Shown here: piece after piece, positions 47,701 to 56,706 of the stretch | Position numbering within the stretch: position 1 is the first letter of the stretch | Layout of the letters: every line of letters begins with the position of its first letter | Assembly (NCBI GenBank): GCA_028699155.1 | Contig: JAQVVD010000003.1 | Span: 1-64,000, forward strand | Length of the DNA stretch: 64,000 nt | Direction of reading: 5' to 3' | Origin: Candidatus Peribacteraceae bacterium | GTDB taxonomy: Bacteria > Patescibacteriota > Gracilibacteria > Peribacterales > Peribacteraceae | Made by a program: the position numbers and the translations under genes | The notes under the pieces: generated by a model | The model's input: the letters and a program-made list of their open reading frames with translations, nothing else | The model's database searches: none | What the model was told of the DNA's origin: nothing

Positions 47701-48398
47701 ATCACATGAACGCCAAACGTACAGCAGCCGGCATCCTCTTGCTGGCGGCGCTGCCCTTCCTGGTGAAGATCGCTGCGCTCGGAACCACCGGCTACGCACT
47801 GCAATCGCTCTACAAGCTCGCGCAGCTGGGAATCCCTGTCACATGGCGACTCAAGAAGAAGCGGGGAATGCACGTATTATGGCCATTCGATGAACCGCGC
47901 CCCGCGCTGTTGGGATGGATGACCGGCGCGCTCTTGGGATGTGCTCTCGCCCTGATGGGAATCATCGCCATTCAGATTGGAACAGGGTTCGGGCTGGTTG
48001 ATCCCGTGAGCATTCGCGCCGGATTCGACCAGCGCTTTACGGTACATGCGCCTCTTGCTGTCGCCATCGTCCTCTTCCTCTCCACGCTCAATGCCGCGCT
48101 GGAAGAGCTCCACTTCCGCGCGTGGCTTGACCGTGAACTGAGCGCGCTCTGCGGCAACGCCGCGGGGATAGGAATTTCTGCGCTTGCCTTCGGCGGCATG
48201 CACATCCTGATTTTCTGGGGGATGCCGTGGTTCTCGCTGCAGGCGATACTGATGATCGCCGGAGCGCTCGCGCTCGCGGGAGCAGTGTGGAGTGCTCTGG
48301 CCCGCATGAGGGGCGGCATCCACCTCGCATTCTTCAGCCACGCCGTTACCGATGTTCTCCTCCTCACCTGGGGGCTCTTCTGGCTGGGCTATATGTAA
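47697..48398 (+). CDS. CPBP family intramembrane metalloprotease
   Basis: AALEELHFRAWLDREL (EExxxR), ISALAFGGMHILIFW, AFFSHAVTDVLLL. Confidence 0.82.
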   Translation: MNHMNAKRTAAGILLLAALPFLVKIAALGTTGYALQSLYKLAQLGIPVTWRLKKKRGMHVLWPFDEPRPALLGWMTGALLGCALALMGIIAIQIGTGFGLVDPVSIRAGFDQRFTVHAPLAVAIVLFLSTLNAALEELHFRAWLDRELSALCGNAAGIGISALAFGGMHILIFWGMPWFSLQAILMIAGALALAGAVWSALARMRGGIHLAFFSHAVTDVLLLTWGLFWLGYM

Positions 48399-48483
48399 TA
48401 AAAACTTAACATCTCTGCCAAAAAGACGTACAATAGATGCATGGGAGGAGACCGATACGCAGGGATGGATAGGAAATCTGGGA

Positions 48484-48512
48484 TTGAAGCTGAAGCGCTT
48501 TTTCGCTATAAT
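48484..48512 (+). promoter_or_regulatory. Promoter TTGAAG-17-TATAAT ahead of 48520 ORF
   Basis: Consensus -10; ends 7 nt before ATG at 48520. Confidence 0.65.
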
Positions 48513-48519
48513 GATTCGA

Positions 48520-48825
48520 ATGCCAAACACAAAAAACCAAAAAGTCTGTCGCCATGTCGTCCCCATGTTCGCCGGGGCGATACTCGTTGTCTGCAGCGTC
48601 GTGCTCTCGCAGACATCTTCGTCCTCCGGGCGCCTGTCTGCGATGCTCCAGGAGGAATCGCTCAATGAAATCGTGCAGCGAACGCACCGGGAGTACGCTG
48701 CAATGCGCGCGCTCCCTCCTGCTACGGAAGGATGGGAGATGCATGCCAGTGCGCCAGCGAAACAGCCGGAAGGGTGGGTGGCTGCCGTGATTGATGAAGT
48801 CGCGCGGTGGTTCGGACTCAATTAA
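48520..48825 (+). CDS. Small secreted/membrane-anchored hypothetical protein
   Basis: MPNTKNQKVCRHVVPMFAGAILVVCSVVLSQTSSSSGRLSAMLQEES... Confidence 0.6.
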   Translation: MPNTKNQKVCRHVVPMFAGAILVVCSVVLSQTSSSSGRLSAMLQEESLNEIVQRTHREYAAMRALPPATEGWEMHASAPAKQPEGWVAAVIDEVARWFGLN

Positions 48826-48826
48826 A

Positions 48827-48890
48827 AAGAATGCAAGGAATGCAAAGATAACAAGGATTCGTTGCTTCCCTTGCATTCTTTGCATTCCTG
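48827..48890. repeat. Inverted arrays of about 9-nt repeats (AAGGAATGC / CTTTGCATT)
   Basis: aaagaatgcaaggaatgcaaagataacaagga ... tcccttgcattctttgcattcc. Confidence 0.85.
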
Positions 48891-48902
48891 TATACTCACT
48901 CC

Positions 48903-49997
48903 ATGCGAATCTTGTTCACTCGTTTCCCGCTGGAGAGCGCGTACGGCGGAGCGGAAGTGCAGACACTCTCGCTGATGCGGGGGCTGCAGGAGCGCGGGCA
49001 CGAGGTTTCGTTCCTCGGCAGCTGCCCGGTACTGCTGAAAGAAGGTGCAAAATACAACATAGGAAGCACGAAACTGGAGATAGGCGTTCCTCCCGTGAGC
49101 AAATGGGGAATGCTCTCTTTCCTCCGCAAGCAGTTCGGCATGCGCAGAACGTTGCTCCGGGCTCTTTCTTCCATGCAGAAACCGGATGCGATCGTGATGC
49201 TCAGCATGAGCGAAAAGTTGCTGCTCACGCATGCCGCAACGCGGCAGGGCATTGCGGTGTACTGGCTGGAGCACGACCGCATCGGCCGGTGGCTTACCTG
49301 GAACCCCTGGCTGCCGCGCCTGCGCAAACTGAGCAGAACAGCAACCACCATCTGCGTCTCCGCCTTAAGCAAAAGCCTCTACGTGCAGCTGGGATGGCCG
49401 GCGGAAAATACGGTGGATATCCCCAATGGGATTGCTATGCAGCGATTCGCACAATGCGAGAGGGTCCCGCGCGAAAGCGGTGCGCTGCGCGTCGGATGCG
49501 TAGCCCGCCTCACGCAGGACAAAGGAGTGGACCTGCTCGTGCGAGCAATCGCACAGATCCCCGATGTGACACTGACCATTATCGGAACGGGGCGCGATGA
49601 GGATTGCGTGCGTGCGCTCATCTCGCAATTGCATCTTGAAGATCGCGTGACTCTCCAGCCGTCACATCCGGACCTCGGCAATTTCTACTGCACGATAGAT
49701 GTGCTGGTGCTCCCCTCGCGCGAGCACGATCCCTTCGGGCTCGTTGCTGCGGAGGCAATGGCGCTGGGCACGCCCGTGATCGTCACGGATGCCTGCGGTA
49801 TTGCCAGCTACCTCGGTCACGAGAGTTTCATCGTTCCTGCCAATTCCCAGGAAGCCCTTGCAGAAGCCATGCGTAAGCTCCGTGACCCGATGCTGCGCAC
49901 CCACCTGAGCGAGGCGGCGAAGCGGACGGCGCATGAGAAATTCTCCTTGCCAAAAATGCTCGATGCATATGAGAAGCTCCTTATGAAGGACCGGTAA
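48903..49997 (+). CDS. Family 4 glycosyltransferase
   Basis: MRILFTRFPLESAYGGAEVQTLSLMRGLQERGHEV..GCVARLTQDKGVDLLVRAIAQIP..LPSREHDPFGLVAAEAMALGTPVIVTD. Confidence 0.93.
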   Translation: MRILFTRFPLESAYGGAEVQTLSLMRGLQERGHEVSFLGSCPVLLKEGAKYNIGSTKLEIGVPPVSKWGMLSFLRKQFGMRRTLLRALSSMQKPDAIVMLSMSEKLLLTHAATRQGIAVYWLEHDRIGRWLTWNPWLPRLRKLSRTATTICVSALSKSLYVQLGWPAENTVDIPNGIAMQRFAQCERVPRESGALRVGCVARLTQDKGVDLLVRAIAQIPDVTLTIIGTGRDEDCVRALISQLHLEDRVTLQPSHPDLGNFYCTIDVLVLPSREHDPFGLVAAEAMALGTPVIVTDACGIASYLGHESFIVPANSQEALAEAMRKLRDPMLRTHLSEAAKRTAHEKFSLPKMLDAYEKLLMKDR

Positions 49998-50016
49998 CTG
50001 TATACTGCACGCCTCG

Positions 50017-52431
50017 ATGCGTCTGCCACTCTGCATCATCGGATGGGCCATGCCCTGCGCGCTCCTGTTCTCTTCCGCGTACGGCGAACTGCAAACGTTC
50101 AGCGAACCGATTGATGCGCTGAGCATCGGGTTGCACGGGCAGGCGGCGCATGCGCAGGTGAGCGCCATGGAACACGGTCATTGGACGCCATGGAAAACCC
50201 TGGAAATCGACAATGAGACAGAGCCGGATTCCACCCACACCGAACTGCTGCTGTTCGATGCGCCCGTCACGACTGTGCGCATTCGCGTAGCAGCCGCGCA
50301 GTACACGCTCTACCCGCTGCAGATCTCACAGGAACCACCCAGCTACGAAGTGGCTGCGCTGAACCCCGCCGGCAAGCCGAACATCTACAGCCGCCGGCAG
50401 TGGGGAGCGGATGAAGAACTGCTCATCGACGACGAGAAACCGCAGGAGGAGGATGCGAATTTTAGCGAGTACGCAACCAACGGCAACGGCGAATCTTCTG
50501 CGCGCGAGCAGCAGTGCCTGCAGTGGCAGAAAGACTACCCGGCTGAGTTTGCCGTGGAGCGCACGCAGGAAACGGATGCACAGGGCAGAACGTACCGATG
50601 GCCACAGGGATACTCCGCTGACGTGAAGGTGCTGGTGGTGCACCACACTGCAATGAAGGTAACCGGCGACACGCGCACGGGGCATGAGCGCATGCGCGCC
50701 CTCTACCAGTACCATACGGAAAGCCGCGGCTGGGGAGACATCGGCTACCACTACGTGATTGATGAAACCGGACAGATCTTCGAGGGGCGCGCGGGAGGGC
50801 AGTACGTCATCGGGGGCCATGTGTACTGCTCCAACACGGGGACGCTCGGAATCTCGCTCATGGGGAACTTCGATGAGGAACGCCCGACCCAATCGCAGGC
50901 CAAGGCGCTGCAGTGGCTGCTCAAAACGCTGGCGGACGACTACGGGATCAACCTCTCGCAAAAAACCACCTTCCACGGCATCAGCATGTACCCGGTCATC
51001 GGGCACCGGAATCTGGTAGCGACAGCGTGCCCCGGGTACTACCTGTACGAAGTGCTTAGTCAGATACGGACCAATGCCGCCGCGGGGAACACCGACTCCC
51101 CCGTACGCTTCCCCTCGCTCACGAGGAAAGTCGTGACGGATACCATCGAGAGAATCAGTGTGACGGGACCGACAATCACCGCGGTCGGATCGACGGATAT
51201 TTCCGGGCTGCCGGGAGGGCAGACGCGCATCAGCCTGCTCTACCGCCCAGGGAACGTCGCGGGGAAAAGAGGGAACAGAGTCGCGGATGTCGTTCGATCC
51301 AACCCGCGCATCGGAATCTGGCAGAATACGGGCGACCGCGAGATCCGCGTGCGTAGTGAGCTCATCCTCCCCCGCAACGTCAACAAGGGCGAAACGCTCA
51401 TCTTCACCCTTAGATTGCAGCTCCCCCGTGACCCCGGCACGTACACGCTGCAGGTCGGCGACGTGCGTTACTCACTCACCGCTACCGGCAGGAGAACGCG
51501 TGTGACGGAGACGCTGCCGCTCCCGCAAACCGACCAGCCTGCGGTCCGGCCGCAGGAGAGCATTGTGCGTCCGCGACCGACTGTCACGAGCGCGGCGGAG
51601 GATTCTGATCCCACAGAGAGCACGACTTCTATCCGCATACGCCTGGGGTACGAAGGGGATACTGCCACCCTCTCTTCCACCAGAGGGCTCGTGCTGGAAG
51701 GCGATACGACGAGCCGTACGTCTCTCGAGCTGAGGAAAGACGGCACCCAGTGTGCGGCCTACGATGGGAGCAGGTTGCTCAGACGCGGAACGCTGCGCAT
51801 TGATTCCCGCGATGATGTGACGATCATCTCGAGCTGGCAGAAGAACACCAACCGTTTCCGGGGAGTGATCGAGTGCCGCGTGATCGACGGCGCTCTCGCG
51901 CTGATTAACGAAGTCCCGATGGAAGACTACATGGCGGGACTGGCGGAAGAGCCCGATACGGAAGCCTTTGAGAAGCAGCGCGCCTTCGCCATCGCAGCGC
52001 GCAGCTACGCCACCCACTACACAGAGAGCGCCAACCGCAAGTTCCCGGGCATGCCCTACGATGGCGATGATTCCCCCGCGCGGTTCCAGATGTACGGCGG
52101 CGTCGTGTTTGAGGAGAAGAACCCCGCATGGGTGCGCGCCGTCCGCGATACGGCGGGCGTCGTCCTGCTCAAAGACGGACAGGTGGTGAAAGCCGCGTAC
52201 TTCTCCTCGGATGACGGGCGGACGCGCTCGCCGGAAGAGAATGGGTGGCGGGGATTCCCGTTCGCGGAAGTATTCGCCTCCAAACCGGACCCCTGGTGCA
52301 GTGGCATGCCGCTCCACGGCCACGGTGTGGGCATGTCCGGCTGCGGCGCCAAAGGGCAGGCGCAGGAGGGGAAGACTGCGGAAGAAATCCTGCAGTACTA
52401 CTACCCCGGGACGATTCTCGGGAAACGGTAG
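50017..52431 (+). CDS. Fusion of PGRP/amidase_2-type N-acetylmuramoyl-L-alanine amidase and SpoIID/LytB domain
   Basis: N-term: IYSRRQWGADEE..VKVLVVHHTA..GWGDIGYHYVIDETGQIFEGR..VIGHRNLVATACPG; C-term: EVPMEDYMAGLAEEPDTEAFEKQRAFAIAARSYA..HGHGVGMSGCGAKGQAQEGKTAEEILQYYYPGT. Confidence 0.93.
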   Translation: MRLPLCIIGWAMPCALLFSSAYGELQTFSEPIDALSIGLHGQAAHAQVSAMEHGHWTPWKTLEIDNETEPDSTHTELLLFDAPVTTVRIRVAAAQYTLYPLQISQEPPSYEVAALNPAGKPNIYSRRQWGADEELLIDDEKPQEEDANFSEYATNGNGESSAREQQCLQWQKDYPAEFAVERTQETDAQGRTYRWPQGYSADVKVLVVHHTAMKVTGDTRTGHERMRALYQYHTESRGWGDIGYHYVIDETGQIFEGRAGGQYVIGGHVYCSNTGTLGISLMGNFDEERPTQSQAKALQWLLKTLADDYGINLSQKTTFHGISMYPVIGHRNLVATACPGYYLYEVLSQIRTNAAAGNTDSPVRFPSLTRKVVTDTIERISVTGPTITAVGSTDISGLPGGQTRISLLYRPGNVAGKRGNRVADVVRSNPRIGIWQNTGDREIRVRSELILPRNVNKGETLIFTLRLQLPRDPGTYTLQVGDVRYSLTATGRRTRVTETLPLPQTDQPAVRPQESIVRPRPTVTSAAEDSDPTESTTSIRIRLGYEGDTATLSSTRGLVLEGDTTSRTSLELRKDGTQCAAYDGSRLLRRGTLRIDSRDDVTIISSWQKNTNRFRGVIECRVIDGALALINEVPMEDYMAGLAEEPDTEAFEKQRAFAIAARSYATHYTESANRKFPGMPYDGDDSPARFQMYGGVVFEEKNPAWVRAVRDTAGVVLLKDGQVVKAAYFSSDDGRTRSPEENGWRGFPFAEVFASKPDPWCSGMPLHGHGVGMSGCGAKGQAQEGKTAEEILQYYYPGTILGKR

Positions 52432-52469
52432 ATCCGGAATGCGAGCGTGTTCTCTGTCTGTTGTGTGCA

Positions 52470-52501
52470 ATGAACCGCACGCATGAAAGCGTGCGGCTCA
52501 T
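52470..52501. terminator. Hairpin of the AGCCGCACGC family
   Basis: ATGAACCGCACGC-ATGAAA-GCGTGCGGCTCAT. Confidence 0.7.
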
Positions 52502-52523
52502 TGCCTCTTCTCTCATCGAGCGG

Positions 52524-53783
52524 CTACTGATGATTTTTAGAATTTTTTTCCTTATCGAAATACCCCACTTCCAGAAGGCGGCGAATACACCACGCCGTAC
52601 CGGCGCCGGCGTCTCTGATGGTTTCATGAGTTTTAATTTTCAGAGGGTTGCCCTCTGCGGGTTTCGTGAGAGTGATGGTACTTTGACCGTTCGGCGATGC
52701 AAGGGAACGACCATAAACAACGGCGCCACTACTATCGCGGAGAACACAAATTTCCTGCCCGGAACTCTTCTCTAATATTTTTTCCTGCGCCATCGCACCT
52801 ACGGACACATAGGCATCGGGGGGCAGGAGTTCGTACCCGCCGTTTAATTCTAGAGAAGGCTGTTTCCGCAGCCGAAACTCATTGGGTTTTTTCTGGTTCA
52901 CATTGATGGTCGGTACGACAGAAGCAAATTCATCGCCGAGATCGCCAAAACCCAACACAGGTCCATCCAGCCCCGCCACTTCCTGCAGCAAAAACTGCGT
53001 CGATATCGTTTTGCCGGAATCCCTGTGCACAAAATCTACCGTTGTTCTGGCTGCCTTCAGCGCGATTTTGCTCCAATCAATTTCCGGGTGCTGCGCCTGC
53101 ATGCTTTCGATAAGCGTAATGACGTCTTTTGGCGTACCCTCGGGCAAATTTTTCAAGCTCACGATGTATTCGCGTTGCAGCCCGGCAGATTCAGCAAGAT
53201 GGTCGGCGACCAGGCAACCATTGTAACGTTCGGTATTTACAAATTCCTGTTCGAGGAATGCCCGCAATTCTGCTTTTTGCGGAACGTGCATTTCATGCAG
53301 CCGTTTCCAACTGAATTCGAGCATGTTTTCCTGCACGTAAATGTTCTGGATGATCAGCAGAGCTGAACCATTTTCCGGCTGCAGGTACACGTGATGAAAG
53401 AGCGCCTGCACATCCATCTGCGGATCCCTTTTTTCAAGCTCATTATAGAGCGGATCTAACACCGTGCGTTCAATTCTGTAGCGGGTTGCGCCACTATTGA
53501 AGACCAGATTGCCTCCTTTGTGCAGGAACTCGCTCATGGCGCTTATTGCATCCCTTTCGATTGCGTACTTCTTCCCCGGCACCGTAAGCGTGCCATCAAT
53601 GTCCAGAAAAAGCGTTCCGTGAATGTCTCGCATTCTATGCGTGTGGCGCGGCGTGGGCTGTGATTGGATCGACCAAATAAGCTCATGTTTGTCTGGGTCG
53701 TTTTGCCGGGAACGACTCTGAGGCTTTTGCGAAGCGTCATCGAGAGGAGTTTCGGTATGCCACTGAAGTTCTCTTTCAGGCAT
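52524..53783 (-). CDS. HAD superfamily hydrolase
   Basis: GTLFLDIDGTLTVPGKKYAIERDAISAMSEFLHKGGNLVFNSGATR ... GPVLGFGDLGDEFASV. Confidence 0.85.
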   Translation of the reverse strand: MPERELQWHTETPLDDASQKPQSRSRQNDPDKHELIWSIQSQPTPRHTHRMRDIHGTLFLDIDGTLTVPGKKYAIERDAISAMSEFLHKGGNLVFNSGATRYRIERTVLDPLYNELEKRDPQMDVQALFHHVYLQPENGSALLIIQNIYVQENMLEFSWKRLHEMHVPQKAELRAFLEQEFVNTERYNGCLVADHLAESAGLQREYIVSLKNLPEGTPKDVITLIESMQAQHPEIDWSKIALKAARTTVDFVHRDSGKTISTQFLLQEVAGLDGPVLGFGDLGDEFASVVPTINVNQKKPNEFRLRKQPSLELNGGYELLPPDAYVSVGAMAQEKILEKSSGQEICVLRDSSGAVVYGRSLASPNGQSTITLTKPAEGNPLKIKTHETIRDAGAGTAWCIRRLLEVGYFDKEKNSKNHQ

Positions 53784-53791
53784 GTAAATAT

Positions 53792-53820
53792 ATTACATTC
53801 GCAATAATGCTTATTGTCAA
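53792..53820 (-). promoter_or_regulatory. Promoter TTGACA-17-TGTAAT ahead of HAD gene
   Basis: Minus strand TTGACAATAAGCATTATTGCGAATGTAATATATTTACATG; -10 ends 8 nt before ATG. Confidence 0.65.
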
Positions 53821-53935
53821 TGTCTCGCAGTGACTTCTGAAGGCGATAGAATCATTTCCAAACAATGACCGCACTGCGCTCCGTTCCCCGTACTACCTGC
53901 AGAGGCCAGTAGGAGGTGAAGCGTGGAGAAAAAAT

Positions 53936-54637
53936 CTATTGGCTCTCTCCAGAGGATTTCATGATGCGCAGCGGTTCTGCGTGGTAGGCGGGGATTTCCT
54001 GAGGCGCGAACCGGCCATGCGCGGATCGCTCTGCGGCATCCAGCAATTCCCGGTAGAGCACCGGCGTCATGCTCACCAGCAGCTCGCCCGGGGCATAGAA
54101 TCCCTTCGCCTGTACCTCCCGGTCGAAGTAATCGATGAAGTTTATGTGGATGCGCTCCGGCTCGATGAGCGGGCGGTAGATTGCCGCACAGGTCGGAGCT
54201 GCCGGAATGGCATCAATCACGAACTGATTCCGATATCCGGATAAGCCAAGAATCCTGCTCGCCTGCTGTGCCTGTGCAATGAGGACCACTACGTCCGCAT
54301 CATCTGCGATCTTTGGCGTAAAGAGAATGTAACGGCTTCGTACAGGGCTGCGTTGCACGGTATCCAGAAAGGCATGTGCTGTCTGCGCATCGGGAAAGAC
54401 ATGTTCCTGTTCCACGTATGTACGCACGATCTCACTACGTGGAATCGTGCGATGACATGCGAAGTAGCTGCCGGCGGAGTAGCGTTTCCGCCGGCAGCTG
54501 ATCGCAAGAACCGCTCCGCACTTGGCAGCCCGCGCGATGGCGTTGCTCACTTCATCCCCCGTAAGAGAAGAATCGGGAGGGAGCGTGTCCGAGAACCGGA
54601 CAGAGACAGGCCGATAATCAGTGAAAAGCGGCATCAT
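53936..54637 (-). CDS. DUF169 family protein
   Basis: RPVSVRFSDTLPPDSSLTGDEVSNAIARAAKCG..ADVVVLIAQAQQASRILGLSGYRNQFVIDAIPAAPTCAAIYRPL. Confidence 0.7.
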   Translation of the reverse strand: MMPLFTDYRPVSVRFSDTLPPDSSLTGDEVSNAIARAAKCGAVLAISCRRKRYSAGSYFACHRTIPRSEIVRTYVEQEHVFPDAQTAHAFLDTVQRSPVRSRYILFTPKIADDADVVVLIAQAQQASRILGLSGYRNQFVIDAIPAAPTCAAIYRPLIEPERIHINFIDYFDREVQAKGFYAPGELLVSMTPVLYRELLDAAERSAHGRFAPQEIPAYHAEPLRIMKSSGESQ

Positions 54638-55814
54638 TCTTTCTATGGAGAAGCGAACAACCTTCCGCATGCTCGGCGGGGCATCCTTCGCAGCTCTGTG
54701 GCGCCATGATGGTTGGATCATTGCGCACTTCTGGCGGAATGCGATGGCACGCAGGCGAACTGGCGCGCGGGCATCCGAACCGCAGCACAGCCTCTCCGCG
54801 GCACCCTCCTTTGCAGGTATCGTAGAGTTCGCAATCGCGGCACGGACCAACAATGTAGGTGTCCTGATCGCGGTACACAGCGAGCGTTGGGCTCTTGAGA
54901 ATCTCCTCGAGCGACTGCTCCTTGAGATCCCCATGCCTCAGATGCTGCGCGCAGCACGAGTACACGCCGCCGTAGTCGCCGCTGCCGAAATTCTTCACGT
55001 GCACGCCCGTAATCGGCATGGTGCACGGGTTCCCGTATGCCGGGGGATGAATGTGCTGCGCAGCTTTTTCTGGAAAGTGTGCAGCATCAAAGGCCTGAAA
55101 ACGCTCGAAGAGTTGGCGTATCTGTTCCGGTGTCACGGAACTCGTCGGCTGGCCGCGGTCGTTGCTCCGGCTGATTTCTATAAAAGGAACGACTTGCCGT
55201 TCCCGGCAGTAGCGGAAGAATTCGAACGCATGGGGATAGAGCGAATCCACGAGCGGCATTTCCAAAACAAGCGTCACATCCTTGAGCCGTGCAAGATTAT
55301 CGATCGCACGCTTAAGAATTTCCGCATACCCTTTCCTGCCGGAGTACGCATCGATACTCCTATGTTCCCCGTTCCCGTTTTCGGGAATGTACGCATGCGT
55401 CACGATGGTGGTGGCTGTGCCTTCCAGTTTTTCCGCTTCGCCATCTTTCGCGAAACGTATGCCGTTCGTTGCCAGGATCGGCGTCATATTCTTGTCTCGT
55501 ATATGGCGGATTATATGGAAAACATCACGATGCAGCGTCGGTTCCCCGCCGAGGAGCGCGACCTCCCGGAAACCCGCCTCCTGCGCCTGGGAGATATAAT
55601 CCGTGGCATCTGCGAGCGGGGTGTCTTCCTGTGCATTCTCTCTTTGGCAAGCAACTGAGATTCTCTCTCTCGTGCGCTTGTAGCAGGCCTCGCACTGCAG
55701 CTGGCACCTGGTGCCGGGGACGATCTCGATGCCGAAACACTGGTTCCCCGTATGCTCTTTCTCGCGGAATGCATTCGGACTCGCCGATGATGGATAGAAA
55801 CTAGACTCAGTCAT
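54618..55814 (-). CDS. Radical SAM protein with SPASM-like Cys-rich C-terminus
   Basis: GIEIVPGTRCQLQCEACYKR (CxxxCxxC), EVALLGGEPTLHRDV; C-term CRDCELYDTCKGGCRGEAVLRFGCPRASSPAC..CEGCPAEHAEGC. Confidence 0.92.
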   Translation of the reverse strand: MTESSFYPSSASPNAFREKEHTGNQCFGIEIVPGTRCQLQCEACYKRTRERISVACQRENAQEDTPLADATDYISQAQEAGFREVALLGGEPTLHRDVFHIIRHIRDKNMTPILATNGIRFAKDGEAEKLEGTATTIVTHAYIPENGNGEHRSIDAYSGRKGYAEILKRAIDNLARLKDVTLVLEMPLVDSLYPHAFEFFRYCRERQVVPFIEISRSNDRGQPTSSVTPEQIRQLFERFQAFDAAHFPEKAAQHIHPPAYGNPCTMPITGVHVKNFGSGDYGGVYSCCAQHLRHGDLKEQSLEEILKSPTLAVYRDQDTYIVGPCRDCELYDTCKGGCRGEAVLRFGCPRASSPACHRIPPEVRNDPTIMAPQSCEGCPAEHAEGCSLLHRKNDAAFH

Positions 55815-55837
55815 TGTGAAGGTGGGAAATGCAAAAT

Positions 55838-55869
55838 AAAAAACCGCCGCCGCTGTAGAGCGGGGCGGT
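55838..55869 (-). terminator. Terminator upstream of radical SAM gene
   Basis: Minus strand ACCGCCCCGCTCTACAGCGGCGGCGGTTTTTT. Confidence 0.8.
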
Positions 55870-55877
55870 AGAGAAAT

Positions 55878-55982
55878 CTATTTCACCAGCGCCAGCTGTA
55901 CAGCGGATTCCTTGCTGCCAGCCACCATGTGCGGTTCTGTGCCTGTGTGAGAATGTACCGTTGCACCAGTACAACTGTACAT
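55878..55982 (-). CDS. Candidate 34-aa peptide ORF ahead of radical SAM gene
   Basis: MYSCTGATVHSHTGTEPHMVAGSKESAVQLALVK; GAGGAG 3 nt before ATG; below the ORF-track length cutoff. Confidence 0.3.
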   Translation of the reverse strand: MYSCTGATVHSHTGTEPHMVAGSKESAVQLALVK

Positions 55983-56013
55983 AGGCTCCTCTGTAGAGTC
56001 AAGTGTATTTCAC

Positions 56014-56703
56014 CTACTGCAGCACCACGACGGTTCTCCCCGTTGCCAGCGCAATCTGGAGTGGAAATCGTACGGGATCAGGTTCTGCTTTCACGCATTC
56101 TTCAAATACCTTCTTCTTTTCCGCGCCTTTCAGGAGGAGCAGATGCGACTGTGCGGACATGATGACGAGCGGGGAAACCGAGATTCGGTCGCGTACGGCG
56201 AATGTCCCGGTCGTCGTATGCAGCGCGATGACTTCGCCGAACGCATCCTCCGCGACAGGAGGGAAGAGCGAGGCAATGTGCCCGTCATTCCCCAACCCGA
56301 GCGTCATGCAATCGGGCGCATGTTCCCTCAAGAGGTGTACCAGCGCTTCAGTATAAGCGATCACGCACGCCTCAATCGGGAGTGATGTATCCGGAAAGTA
56401 GCACTGGTTTGCCGGGATAGCCGCATTCTTCAGGAGCGTATCATGCACGAGTTTCTGGTTACTCTCCGCGCTTTTCGCGGGAACGTAGCGCTCATCTGCC
56501 AGGAAGAGCTTTATCTTCGACCAATCGATACCTTCTTCTTTTCCAAGTGCTTCGTACACCGGGCGCGGCGTAGAGCCGCCGGAGAGACCGAGGATACACT
56601 CGCCGCGCGCGGCGAGTGACTCTGTTATTTTCTGCTGGAGCAGCGCGACGGCCTGTGCGGTGAACGCTGCATCCGACTGCGTCTCGATCATCTGATAATC
56701 CAT
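56014..56703 (-). CDS. pgl: 6-phosphogluconolactonase
   Basis: ILGLSGGSTPRPVYEALGKEEGIDWSKIKLFLADERYVP..MTLGLGNDGHIASLFPP. Confidence 0.92.
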   Translation of the reverse strand: MDYQMIETQSDAAFTAQAVALLQQKITESLAARGECILGLSGGSTPRPVYEALGKEEGIDWSKIKLFLADERYVPAKSAESNQKLVHDTLLKNAAIPANQCYFPDTSLPIEACVIAYTEALVHLLREHAPDCMTLGLGNDGHIASLFPPVAEDAFGEVIALHTTTGTFAVRDRISVSPLVIMSAQSHLLLLKGAEKKKVFEECVKAEPDPVRFPLQIALATGRTVVVLQ

Positions 56704-56706
56704 GCG

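Noticed and set aside
54621-55658. Plus-strand ORF of 345 aa
   Set aside because: Shadow of the radical SAM gene.
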